Source: Haliotis asinina
Taxonomy: Eukaryota > Mollusca > Gastropoda > Lepetellida > Haliotidae
Direction of reading: 5' to 3'
Assembly (NCBI RefSeq): GCF_037392515.1
Contig: NC_090285.1
Span: 3,227,501-3,291,500 of the forward strand
DNA: 64,000 nucleotides
Shown: piece after piece, positions 24,165 through 35,213 of the stretch
Layout: every line of letters starts with the position of its first letter
How positions within the stretch are numbered: position 1 is the first letter of the stretch
The notes under the pieces: generated by a model
Told to the model about the DNA's origin: nothing
The model's input: only the letters and a program-made list of their open reading frames with translations
Database searches by the model: none
Program-made: the position numbers and the translations under genes

Positions 24165-27100
24165 CTAAGCTTTTGAGTGATATCGACGGGAGTAAGGCTC
24201 TTGTCCAGAGAGAGACTGGTCTTCGTCATAGAGTACGTTGCTCATGTTTACCTCTTTGCTCCGGGATTTGGATATGCTGGAACTGGATTTGAACTCCTGG
24301 AAACAAAAAGGAAAGAATGTTGTAGAATTTTTAATCAACTTTATCGTCAAGCTGGCATTATTCAAGTGTATATCCATAGCTAACTGCAATACATGAACAA
24401 GTAAACACCTGTGTACATGTATATACTGACGTCTGTGCAAGCGAATATTTTGACTCTCAAACAAAGTCCATTTGGTGTAAATGTCAAAATTAGGGTGAAA
24501 ATTGTACGACTGGACCACTAAAATTCGGTGATGACACCACATCTGAGCTCCAGGACTTGCATGCATACTGAAATAACTCAACACCAATACAAGCATGCCT
24601 GCTACTGAATCTGAACACAAATACAAAGATGTCTACACACAAGGATGTCTACAGCCGTATACGAACCCCAATACAAGGAATACTACAGCTGTATAGGAAC
24701 CCCCAAACAAGGATGACTACACTGACATATGCGCCCAAGAGCAGGTGGTGTTGACTCACCTCCATGAAGAAGGATAGCATCCCACTCAAAATGGCAGCGG
24801 CTAGGGTAGACAGCCAGCCAAATACGATCATGACCACGCTACCAATAGCGGTGGCGCGGATGATGTCGATGTCCAGGCACGTATAGTTCAAACTGCTGTA
24901 CAGGACTGTGCTGAAGACAAAAAAACAAGCTAACGGAAATTAGGAAAGTATTTCCATTCTCTCACTGTCAGCTCCATGCTGGATGATAAAGAACACGCAC
25001 TGGGCTGTGAGATAGAAATTCCGCATCGGGATGAATCAAGGATTCGAACCTAACGCAAACGACATTAAGAACATTTACGAAAAACTCTCCTAATAAAGTG
25101 GACAATGTTTAACATTTCTCATTCGCCGGATTTGGGAGCAAATGTTTTTAAAACGAAAATAACACCTCCTATGAGATCGGAAAATAATAATGGACTGTCC
25201 AGTCTGAGAACTGCTTGTCGGTGGTAGAGATACATAATCGTTGATGTGCAGTCACATGCACATCACATTCACAGACAACCCCTTGGGGAAAAGGCATTTT
25301 ACAGCCTAACAAGTGTTTTGATAAATTAATATATGGTGAATCTTCTGATTCAAAGCACCTTCCTACGCTTCACTCCATATACAAATTAAAACATGCGTTT
25401 TCCACAATTCCGAAAAACACCAAAACAATGGGGCTTGAGTTGAAGAGTGTTCACCTACCTGCACACACATGTGCCATATATGGTCTGGCAACCGGTCGTA
25501 TCATACTCAGATGTGAAGAAACGCACCACTATAACACTCGCGACGAATACCCCGGCCATGGCCAGTAGTGTTAGCACACACAGCACCAGCTGGATGATAT
25601 ACTGAAACACACCAGCTGGATGATATACTGAAACACACCAGCTGGATGATATACTGAAACAAACCAGCTGGATGATATACTGAAACACACCAGCTGGATG
25701 ATATACTGAAACACACCAGCTGGATGATATACTGAAACACACCAGCTGGATGATATACTGAAACATACCAGCTGGATGATATACTGAAACACACCAGCTG
25801 GATGATATACTGAAACATACCAGCTGGATGATATACTGAAACACGAAACAACATAAGTTGCTGACGTGACGTTTTGGAAACAATTTCGGCAACAAGAAAC
25901 AGCATTTATTGGAAAGCTTCTATTCAGCTGGTGGCAATGGGTCCAAGGGTCCAAGTTATGGACCAGTGTTACATCCCAAAGGTGCAAGTCCTCAGGAAAT
26001 ATGGATTGACTGACTGCTTGAACGAATATCAGCATTTTCAGCGACCTGTGTGTTATGTAATACCATGAACGATATTTTAGTGCATACTATACAACTGTAT
26101 TCCACATAGATTCAAAATGCAATATATGAATCTGAATGACATATAAAACTGCGAGTTGTGAGTTATGATAACTCAAAATGACAAGACTGATAAGTTATTT
26201 TAAATTTGAACAAAACAAAGCGATAGTACCATGAAAGGAAGATTGATCGATAACACATGATTTTGAATCTCAATGCGTGATATGAGCATTACTTCCGGGT
26301 CGGATACTTACAAGCCACTTGAAACGTACGATTGTGCTGACCACACCCAGCACACCAGGGATCATGTACTGCAATAACAAGTTGAGATTAGCATGAATAA
26401 ACACCCTCAATCAAACATTAGTATTACATGCAGTGAGTGAGTTTAGTTTTACGCCGCACTCAGCTATATGGCGGCGGTCTGTAAATAATCGAGTCTGGAC
26501 CAGGCAATCCAGTGACCAACAACATGAACATCGATCTGAGCAGTTGGGAATCAATGACGTGTCAACCAAGTCAGCGGGCCTGACCACCCAATCCCGTTAG
26601 TCGCCTTTTACGACAGGCATAGTCGCCTTTTATGGCAAGCATACTTTACTGAAGGCCTATTCTACCCCGGGACCTCCACGGGTCGGTATTGCATGCACGT
26701 GTGAGACAATGAGAAATAGCATTGTGTTCATCTCGTTATTGCACATTTTCAGGTAAATACTTGTGCATTTAAAATAAAATAATTCGTGCAGAATATTACA
26801 CCATAATTTTGTAACTACGTCAATCACGAAACATTTCAGCGCCAAAATTTATTTATTAAATGAACTGTCTTTGACTAGGTAGCCAATCACTGGACTATAC
26901 TTACAACAAAACCAATAGCCCAAAGGTCTGATGATGCAAGGTAAGCATGGCCCCTGAAGTCCGCGGTTCGAACCTGCAGCCCCGTGTAGTCGAAGGTCGA
27001 CAGTGATACGGTGTGGAAAAGGAAGTACACGAACAGTGAGAAGGCGATACCTACAAACAAGGGGGCGTGTCAACACTTTCCTGGAGAATAAATACAGACA

Positions 27101-27713
27101 GATGAATCTACGTCTAAGTGGGATGGTCACATCGAAACTAATTTATACAGTCGGGAAATGTCGGAAAATGATTTGATTAAACTATTTCAGCGCGTCCAGC
27201 CTGTTGCGAGACATTGTTTCCAAGCCGCCATTGCCAGAGCTAATAATAGCAGCACACTGACAGGTGACAACAATACCTGGGCGGAAATGAGAGGGCTCAG
27301 GTAGTTTCACTTAGAATGGCATATCTAAATGTCTCCAAATAAACATGCAGAGGTGGGGTCAATGTGACTGTCTATTTATTCCAGGTATACAATCGTTTCA
27401 GGTATACAGTGGATCACTTGTAAATAGTGCGTGAACCCAGGTGAGGATTGCCCTGTGTAATTGCTTAACGCATCACTGTGTAAATACATGCCGAAGTAGG
27501 TCAGCATGTTCTGGAATACAATTCACATCATGTACACCGGTTATGCCGTCACGGGAACGATCACTCCAGTAAACTATGTAAACAGCACAAGCCAATGTGT
27601 TAGGGCCCGTTCACACTCTACACGAAAACAGGACGTTGCTCGAACTCACCAAAAAATATCATCAGCCCGCAGAAGACGCCATTGAAGATGTTGGTCCGTG
27701 ATTGGGACGCCAT
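24165..27713 (-). CDS. Four-transmembrane protein, paralog 2 (6 exons, 230 aa)
   Basis: Exons in gene order: 27713-27650, 27050-26905, 26368-26312, 25601-25459, 24910-24760, 24296-24165 (stop TAG). All are GT..AG with phases 1,0,0,2,0, as in paralogs 1 and 3. Four membrane segments are predicted. Loop 2 has C-x6-C-x-C-x11-C (CQTIYGTCVC ... YTC) and an N-Y-T glycosylation sequon just before the last cysteine. TM4 has GWLSTLAAAILSG. The cytosolic tail is serine/basic, then acidic (YDEDQ), ending EPYSRRYHSKA. Exon 4 is preceded by nine extra 26-bp copies of its own acceptor and start. A second terminal exon lies at 22322-22453. The gene converges on gene 1 and is in tandem with gene 3. Family unrecognised; membrane function inferred only. 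Confidence 0.85.
25585..25844 (-). repeat. 26-bp tandem array (10 copies) duplicating the exon 4 acceptor (gene 2)
   Basis: On the gene strand each copy reads TGTTTCAG then TATATCATCCAGCTGG. There are ten near-identical copies, differing only at the base or two before GTTTCAG. The array has no stop in any of the three minus frames. The outermost acceptor lies nine units (234 bp) from the inner one, a multiple of three, so its use would add 78 residues in frame; three or six units would add 26 or 52. Confidence 0.9.
26433..26684 (+). repeat. Molluscan SINE (ACGCCGC family), near full length
   Basis: A GTGAGTGAGTTTAGTTTTACGC head is followed by GGCGGCGGTCTGTAAATAAT, AATCCAGTGACCAACAACAT, the CCCGTTAGTCGCC block and a CCCCGGGACCTCCACGGGTC end. 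It lies in intron 2 of gene 2 and is the best-preserved copy with 37490-37735. Confidence 0.85.
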
Positions 27714-27835
27714 GGTGAAGTTACTTTGATTCAACCACCATATACCGTACACTAGACGTTACGTTACACCTCTCACAAACACCAGCCTTTCTCTGACGCA
27801 CGCCTCGTCTTTGAATAGATGGAATGTCACGTGAC

Positions 27836-27845
27836 TGTCAACTGT
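27836..27845. promoter_or_regulatory. GTCACGTGAC palindrome upstream of gene 2
   Basis: Exact decamer 122 bp before the gene 2 ATG, matching the boxes of genes 1 and 3. Confidence 0.75.
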
Positions 27846-28132
27846 CGTCTGCTCCTGTGTTCAACAAGGAGCGTGAGTGATTAGTGATTCACGGGGCCAT
27901 GGATAGTGGAGCGTGACGCGTCCTGCAATGGGACAGGGGTACGCGGGCATAGCGGTAATTGATAGGGTCAGTGTACAGGTGGTTTACTAACGAATTCCAG
28001 GTGGTTGGACGGTTCAACTAAAATATTTTATTTCAACAATACTACAATGATTCATGGTAATAGAATGTGGTGCATTGTTGGTAATGGTTTCTGTCCATCC
28101 AAACCAGGATCAGGTCTTGTGTTTTCGTCTTT

Positions 28133-28345
28133 AGCATCGCGCTGAGCAATATTCCAGCTATATTGCGGCGATCTGTAAATAATGGAGTCTTCACCAGACA
28201 ATCCAGTGATCAACAGCATGAGCATCGATCTACGCAATTGGGATACGTGTCAACCACGTCAACAAGATTGACAACCCCATCCCGTTAGTCGCCTCTTACG
28301 ATAAACTTCTGTTTTTTGAAGGTCAGTTCTAACACGATTCCAAAC
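28133..28345 (+). repeat. Molluscan SINE (ACGCCGC family), 5' truncated
   Basis: It starts at GCAATATTCCAGCTATATTG and continues through AATCCAGTGATCAACAGCAT and CCCGTTAGTCGCCTCTTACG. The head is missing. Confidence 0.8.
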
Positions 28346-28502
28346 GAAAAACAAATGAAAAGGATTGGAAAGTAGGAGCAGATATATCTACTTGTTTTCT
28401 CTTGGTTTGTTGTTCATCATTTCATCGAACTATAAACGAGACAGATTATCAGCTTAGCCTGCAGTAGTCCGGGATTCTCACGTTTTCTACAGATATTGTT
28501 CA

Positions 28503-28530
28503 GTGAGTGAGTGAGTGAGTGAGTGAGTTT
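28503..28530. repeat. (GAGT)n microsatellite
   Basis: Seven GTGA/GAGT units, probably an orphan SINE head (followed by TTTGCTTAACG). Confidence 0.8.
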
Positions 28531-28923
28531 GCTTAACGATGTTGTAATAGTATTTCAGTTTCATTGTGGCATGGTTAAATCCACGGTCCTGATAAACTTG
28601 AAAACAATCAGAATAAATTTTGCGTTCGAACCCACGATGATAGATTTCTGAAGCAGCTCTTCACAGCGAATTTCACGACTGGGGCACTTTTGCACCCGTA
28701 TGCAAATAAGGCCAACATGCACTGTTGGCGTGTTCGCAGGGTGAAACTGTCAAAGAAATTCTACAACCTATCCATCAAACACTGACGACAGAGGACCAGC
28801 TTATGAAAGCGGGTGTGGTGTTAACGTTGTCATTTGGTAGAAAGTTACCCGACAACCATGTATAAGTGGATGATTACAGTGTTGGGACACTCTGAATGGA
28901 GAAATTTTGTTCATTTATTCATA

Positions 28924-29737
28924 CACAGGCAAACTGTTGCGCAGCATAAAGAATATGACAAGTCTTCTTATATGCGAGCGAAGCGAGCAAAGGTTGTCAA
29001 CGTACTTTCCTCGCTTCGGTTCGACAAATATCTTTCATGTCAAAATAAAATATCGCCACCATCAAAGGTACACTTCCATTTCCTCACATGGCCGTGCTGT
29101 CACATTTCTTACCCATTCTGAGTAATTACTCACGTGAAATATGTTTTATTCAACATTTTAAGCGCCACTCACGGTATTCAGATCGTTCTTCATTACCTCT
29201 GCCAGTTTCCAGTAGAAAGGAGTGACGGAATAAGCAGAAATTAAAAAGAAATACCAGATTGCCTAATTTTATCGTGAACCTGTTGGAGTTTATTTGTCTT
29301 ATCAGTCGTCGCTATTGTTAGAATGTTCGCAATATTTATTCTACATAAAAACTCTTCCGGCGTAATGGGTGAATGATGCAGGGGGGGTAACTGTAAGTAT
29401 TCAATACAGTATAAGACCCTCCTGTTCCTTCACTCAGTTGACCCGGAAGCTGGAAGGGGGAACGGAGGCGAAGAACGGTCTGATCTACCATGGATTGCGC
29501 TTAAAATGTTGAATAAAAAATATTTCACATGAGTAATTGTTCAACATGGGGTTGGAAATGTGAGAGCACAACCCAGTGAAGTGATGGTAGCGAAATTTTA
29601 TTTTGACATTAAAAATATTTGTGGAACTGAAGCGAGGAAAGTGCGTTACCAACCTTTGCTCGCTTCGCTCGCATGTAGAGAAGGCTAGTCTTTTTCTCTA
29701 TGCTGCGCTGCCCATTTGCGCTACAGTTTGCCTGTGC
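28924..29737. mobile_element. Foldback (long inverted-repeat) element, ~814 bp
   Basis: The left arm (28924 to about 29215) and right arm (about 29440 to 29737) are inverted copies of roughly 300 bp. Shared blocks include CACAGGCAAACTGT, TGCGAGCGAAGCGAGCAAAG and ATTCAACATTTTAAGCGC. The ~225-bp spacer is unrelated. TTCATA flanks both ends (28918-28923 and 29738-29743), a candidate 6-bp target duplication. No coding capacity: a non-autonomous DNA element. Confidence 0.75.
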
Positions 29738-29759
29738 TTCATATGACCTAATTTTGATG

Positions 29760-29935
29760 AATCAAATCAGGACCAGACAATCCAACATCATGAGCATTGG
29801 TCTACGAGCATTGGTCAACTGGGATACGATGTCCTGACTCAAGCAAGTCAGCGAGCCTGATCACCCAATCCCGTCTTACGAGAAGCATGGGCTTCTGAAT
29901 ATCAGCTCTAACACTGAGCGTCACGGGTCATCATC
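29760..29935 (+). repeat. Molluscan SINE (ACGCCGC family), 5' truncated
   Basis: It matches from GGACCAGACAATCC through GAGCATTGGTCTACG, CAAGTCAGCGAGCCTGA and CCCAATCCCGTCTTACG. Confidence 0.75.
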
Positions 29936-30190
29936 TTGGAAATTAAACTTTCACAACATGTCCTTCTGCCAGAGCTGAAGTGAACTACAAGGACATACCC
30001 AGACCCAGGCAACAAATCTTTAAGTAGCAAGTCCCCCAAAACAAAAACTGTTGCAGATGTCCCTAATAAACATCCTATTATTGCCCATATATTGACAACT
30101 ATGGTGGCACTGTCGAACTAGTCACCTATCTCACACAAAATGTATTATCATGTTCACTTGAATTGAGGAACATCAGTGTCAAACATTTAA

Positions 30191-30295
30191 TGAGTGAGTA
30201 TTGTTTTACGCCGCTGTTAGCAATATGCAAGCAATATCATGTCGGGGAACACCAGAAATGGGCTCCACACATGGTGCGTGTTATTGTAAGCTTGA
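30191..30295 (+). repeat. Second molluscan SINE type (GGGAACACCAGAAATGGGCT), partial
   Basis: The head (GAGTGAGTATTGTTTTACGC) resembles the first SINE, but the body (AGCAATATCATGTCGGGGAA, CCAGAAATGGGCTCCACAC) is the second type. Other copies lie at 33881, 43033 and 60283. Confidence 0.75.
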
Positions 30296-30578
30296 TGCCG
30301 CGTTATTAAGGACCTTATGAAACAATAATGATATATTTAGGATACAGTTCAAATGTTCAACGCGCTGGTATTCATCTGATAATTTTATACTATAGCGTAA
30401 TATCTCGTCATTTGAAAGTTACAAAATTACAAAATATAGTGCAGTATGGTAATGGAGCACATAAACTAAGCTCAATTTAGGGACTGTTTATAATCTGTGG
30501 CTGGGAAGATGGTGATGATGGTGTTTATGGAAACGCAATGTGAATGAGCTCCACGTAAAATCTATGTACAATAAATGT

Positions 30579-30625
30579 ACACACGCACGCACGCACGCAC
30601 GCACGCACACACATACACACACACC
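30579..30625. repeat. (CACG)n(CA)n microsatellite
   Basis: CACGCACGCACG followed by CACACATACACACACAC. Confidence 0.9.
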
Positions 30626-30761
30626 TGTATGTCATGTACTTCCCAAAATTTCTAAGCAAATTGTAAAATATACTTACATGTAACCAGACATGTTGATAGT
30701 TGTTCAGTTAGCAGTTACACCGAAGAAACGCGCTGAGGTAACAACTTCGTACTGAACCATT

Positions 30762-31150
30762 TTACAGTAGAGGTAAACCATGTTAAAGTAGGGGTGAGCC
30801 ATATTACAGTAGGGGCGAACCATGTTACAGTAGGGGTGAACCATGTTACAGTAGGGGTGAACCATGTTACAGTAGGGGTGAACCATGTTACAGTAGGGGT
30901 GAACCATATTATAGTAGGGGTGAACCATATTACAGTAGAGTTGAACCATATTACAGTAGGGGTGAACCATATTAAAGTAGGGGTGAACCATATTAAAGTA
31001 GGGGTGAACCATATTAAAGTAGGGGTGAACCATATTACAGTAGAGTTGAACCATATTACAGTAGGGGTGAACCATGTTACAGTAGGGGTGAACCATGTTA
31101 CAGTAGGGGTGAAATATATTACAGTAGAGTTGAACCATATCACAGTATGG
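30762..31150. repeat. 21-bp minisatellite, about 18 copies
   Basis: The unit is GGGGTGAACCATGTTACAGT plus A, with variants ATATTA and GAGTTGAACC. The period is a multiple of three, so long open frames on both strands are artefacts. The unit resembles the 21-bp unit at 37.7-38.7 kb (shared ACC.TG.TACAGTA.GGGT). Confidence 0.9.
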
Positions 31151-31219
31151 GTGTCGAGTCTTACCAGCTATCGGTCCAGCTAATACCGAGCAAGCTGCCA
31201 TCAGCTACGGAGAACCATG

Positions 31220-32790
31220 TTACAATACGGACCAGACCAAATCATTCACCTTTTGATCAAATGTTTTCATTGCAAGCAATGGTTCAAAAATATCTTTCCA
31301 AGAAAAATGGTCGAATCTATTGTGTATTCATTGATTTTATAAAGACTTTTGATTGTATTAGCCATAGGGTCTTGTTTCAGAGTTTATAAGATATCGGTGT
31401 TAGAGGTAGATTTCTGAAATTAATTATTTCAATGTATTCAGCACTTTCATCCTGTGTCAGAACACCTGGTGGAACAACAGAGTTTTTCAGCGTAATATCA
31501 GAACTAGGCAAACCTGCAATTTTAAGTCCTATAATATTTATCATTTTCATAAATCAGTTATCAGTTATCAGTTATACTTGAGGAGCAAGGTGGAAATTGT
31601 ATTTTCATGTCTCAAGAGTGACCAAACGTTAGTGATGTTGTTGCTCAGCTTCAAAGGAATATAAATGTTCTGGAAAGGTTTTGTGACGAGACATGAACGA
31701 AGGTAAGCATAAACAAAACTAAAATCATGCTGTTCCGTAGAGGAGGATCTCTTAGATCCTATGGAAAATGGTACTTTAAGGGAAACAGAATAGAGGTTGT
31801 TAATAGCTATAGATACCTTGGTGTTGTGTTAACTCCTACCTTATCATGGACTAGAGCACAGAGTTGCATAGCATCTCAGGCAAATAAGGCTTTAATGTCA
31901 TTCTATGGTTATCAGTATAAATACGGATTAGTCTCCTGTATAGATGTATTTAAAGTTTTTGATACAATGATTTTACCTATAGTTACGTATGGAGCAGAGT
32001 TGTGGGGTGTCCAGTATTCACAAATTGTTGAAAAAGTACAAACTCAGTTATGCAAGAGAGTATTGAGGCTGAATAAATATATATGTATTGTTATGGCTTT
32101 GGGTGAATGTGGCAGGGTTCCTCTTCAACAAAATTACTTCTTAAAACCAGTTAAATATTGGTGTAATTTGACTATGACGGATAAAAACAGAATACCTTAT
32201 CAAGCTTATAGTATGCTTAAGACACTTGATGTAGGGAGAATTACATGGGCATCGCATATCAGAAATATTTTATTTCAGTTTGGTTTTGGTGTTTTGTGGA
32301 TAAAACAAGACATGGGAAATGTAAAAACCTTTATCTCACTCTTTAGGCAGTGATTGCTTGATTGTTTGAACCAAGACTGGCACCATACTGTTTCACTTTT
32401 GAACAAATGTCAGACATACTCTCAGTTTAAGACAAGGCTGCGTGTTGAAAGATATTTACCTCTAGACATTCCATGGCATTACAAACATGTTTTAAGCCAG
32501 TTCAGATGTAATAGTTGCAATCGAAACAGGAAGGCATAATAATACACCCTAGTGTAGTAGACCTTATTCATACTGTCATGACAAAGGCATGTCATCAGAT
32601 GAAGATGAATATCACCGGTTAATGATCTGGCAACGCTATAAAGATGCAAGAAATGAATATTTACATTATATTTATATGAGTTACCCGTGTAGGGAAACTT
32701 TTGCAAGACTTATGTCAAGTAGGGATGAAAACGTTTTGAAAAAGATTTTGAAAACGGTACGTAAAATTCGAAATGCATAAATTCCAGTTA
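31220..32790 (+). mobile_element. Second APE-type LINE fragment (RT and C-terminus), 5' truncated
   Basis: It starts inside the RT (RPNHSPFDQMFSLQ), then IYCVFIDFIKTFDCISHRVL. A broken middle follows, then the thumb at 31727-32353 (INKTKIMLFR, VVNSYRYLGVVLTP, DTMILPIVTYGAELWGVQYS) and the last domain at 32354-32539 and 32589-32780, ending KTVRKIRNA. Coding is divided among several frames with stops, and the YADD region is not readable. Same general group as the LINE at 8.9 kb but a different family. Its 5' end abuts the 21-bp minisatellite. Confidence 0.8.
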
Positions 32791-33064
32791 TTATTCTACA
32801 ACTTAGAATGTATTCTAGTGTATTCTACAACAAATACAAGACACACTAAACAGATTTATCACAACATATATTATCATTCTGTAGTTGTTGTTGCATAGAT
32901 CCCTCTGCATGTCACATAGGTGTTAAAATAGGATGAAGAGTGCTATAATGGAGATAACTCTCCTTCATGGACGCGTTTTCTTTCAATGTTCACACTTGAA
33001 TAGGATCGATATTACATATTGTTGTTAAAATATTGTGTTATGTATGGTAGATATATGTTGTAAT

Positions 33065-33640
33065 CAGGTGCTGAGAACCTATTCTGACCCAGGGACACCC
33101 ACAGAGAGACAACCATGAGGTACTGACAACCTATTCTAACCCAGGTGTCTCTCACAGATAGACAGCCATGAGGTACTGACAACCTATTCTAACCCAGGTG
33201 TCTCTCACAGATAGACAACCATGAGGTACTGACAACCTATTCTGACCCAGGTGTCTCTCGCAGGCAGTCATCCATAAGGTACTGACAACGTATTCTTCTG
33301 ATCCAGGTGTCTCTCACAGACAGACAACCATGAGGTACTGACAACCTATTCTAATCCAGGTGTCTCTCACAGACAGACAACCATGAGGTACTGACAACCT
33401 ATTCTAACCCAGGTGTCTCTCACAGAGAGTCATCCATGAGGTACTGACAACGTATTCTTCTGATCCAGGTGTCTCTCACAGACAGACAACCATGGGGTAC
33501 TGACAACCTATTCTGACCCAGGGACACCCACAATCACACGTTACTCAGAACATATTCTGACCCATGGACACCCACAGAGGGACAATCATGAGGTACTACT
33601 AAACCGATTCTGACCCAGGGACACCCACAGATTTCCCTGA
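33065..33640. repeat. 53-bp minisatellite, about 10 copies
   Basis: AGGTACTGACAACCTATTCT recurs at 33118, 33171, 33224, 33277 and onward at 53-bp steps (a few units longer). The edges become irregular (GGGACACCCACAGA variants). It is the third array in the window with a 53-bp period but an unrelated unit. Confidence 0.85.
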
Positions 33641-35213
33641 TTCATCTCACTAACGGGACGTGACATGGTTGTAAACATGGCTTGATGCAACGAAACACCC
33701 AGCAAAATAATAAACCAACATCAATGTTTTATTACCAAAAATGATTTATTTTTTATAAAGTACTCATAAAACGGTGAGATGCACATACTTACATAAATAT
33801 TATGCAACAGCAACAACATTAATCTGAAGGATGCATTGTAAATACAGACGCCGAATAAACAGGAATGTCACATGTCAGGAGTGAGTGAGTATGGTTTTAC
33901 GCCGCTTTTGCAGTGTTCCAGTAACACCACGGCGCGGTACTCGGGAATGCCATTCACACCACAGATTAGGTGAAAATAATACCATGGTCGAGACATAACA
34001 TGGTGGATAGCTTAGTGATTAGAGCATTTGTCCGTCACACCAACAAACCGATTCGGTTGCCTAACATAGGCACAATATGTGAAAACAGTAGCAACTGAAT
34101 CCTCACACAGGAGATGCAAACGTTTCTCAAAGTATGAAAGTACAAAGTTTGAGAGTAAACAGCGATGGCCCATTTAGCAATAGGTGACTTTCTACAGAAC
34201 ATAAAAATGTTATGTAATCAGCAGTAGCATGTTGTACTTTGTGGTTTGACAATTGTCTTATAAACCACATGTCCAGGAACAAATAAAGGGTCCATTAATG
34301 AAAAGACATAGAACTGCAAATCGAATACAAACATACACTTAACATTTGGATCACTCCGTATACTGCAAACACGACACGAAAGAAACACAGACATTGAGAA
34401 GATGGCAAAGGTTAAAAGTGTAGTTAGTAGTTGTGGGAATGTTGCAATAGAAAAGGTCGTTTTATCTCACTTAATAACACGCCATCATTCACGCTTTAAA
34501 GCATACACAAATAACTGATCTTCGTAAATACATATGTATGTCAGAAAATGTAAGTTCTTCAACCGCGTTTATATTAATAAGCGCAAGACCGTGTTTCTTT
34601 GGCTCTTGGTACTTTATGTAACGAGATGGCGTGTACACGCCAAACGAGAAACGGGCAAAGGCGATAACATGAACACACGACGTGTAAAGTGAGTGAGTGT
34701 TACTGCTCATGTCGTTGTATTTGTCGTTGTATTTTCACGACTAATTGAAATTATCTGAAATTGTCAGCGTAAAAATAAACTAACAAAAAGGGATTTAACA
34801 ATAATTTTAAATAAAAGGTTACCTTGTTCGTTTAAATAGCACGTCAATAAACACAGATCAGGTTTTCAAGTCAAGCAAATTTTCAATATGTTGAAACTCG
34901 GAATTGTATTTAACTCGAGAAAACGTGCTACGCCAGAAGTCGAAAATTCGACAATGGATAATACCTTCTCCTAAATACATTATAATATGTTGGACGTAGA
35001 TATATGTGTCATCTGCGAAGAAGAAAGTACTTTAGGTAGATGTAAGTATCAGTTACACATTGTGGCACTAATGTGCTTCCATAACATAGAGATCAGTTGA
35101 TTTAGTGATTGAAACTGTATCAAGTAAAACATTCCATCTATCGACTGATATTCACACTGATAATGAATGTCATCGCGTAATGTATGACCTGACACTCATC
35201 TGCAGACGGAAGG
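33641..35213. other. 3' flank of gene 3; SINE copy at 33881-34090
   Basis: It contains a second-type SINE (GTGAGTGAGTATGGTTTTAC, ACACCACGGCGCGGTACTCG) and otherwise unrecognised AT-rich DNA, part of which should be the gene 3 3' untranslated region. Confidence 0.5.

Noticed and set aside
30704-31201. 129-165-codon frames with repeated VNHVTVG- or MVHPYCN-like units
   Set aside because: 21-bp minisatellite artefact.
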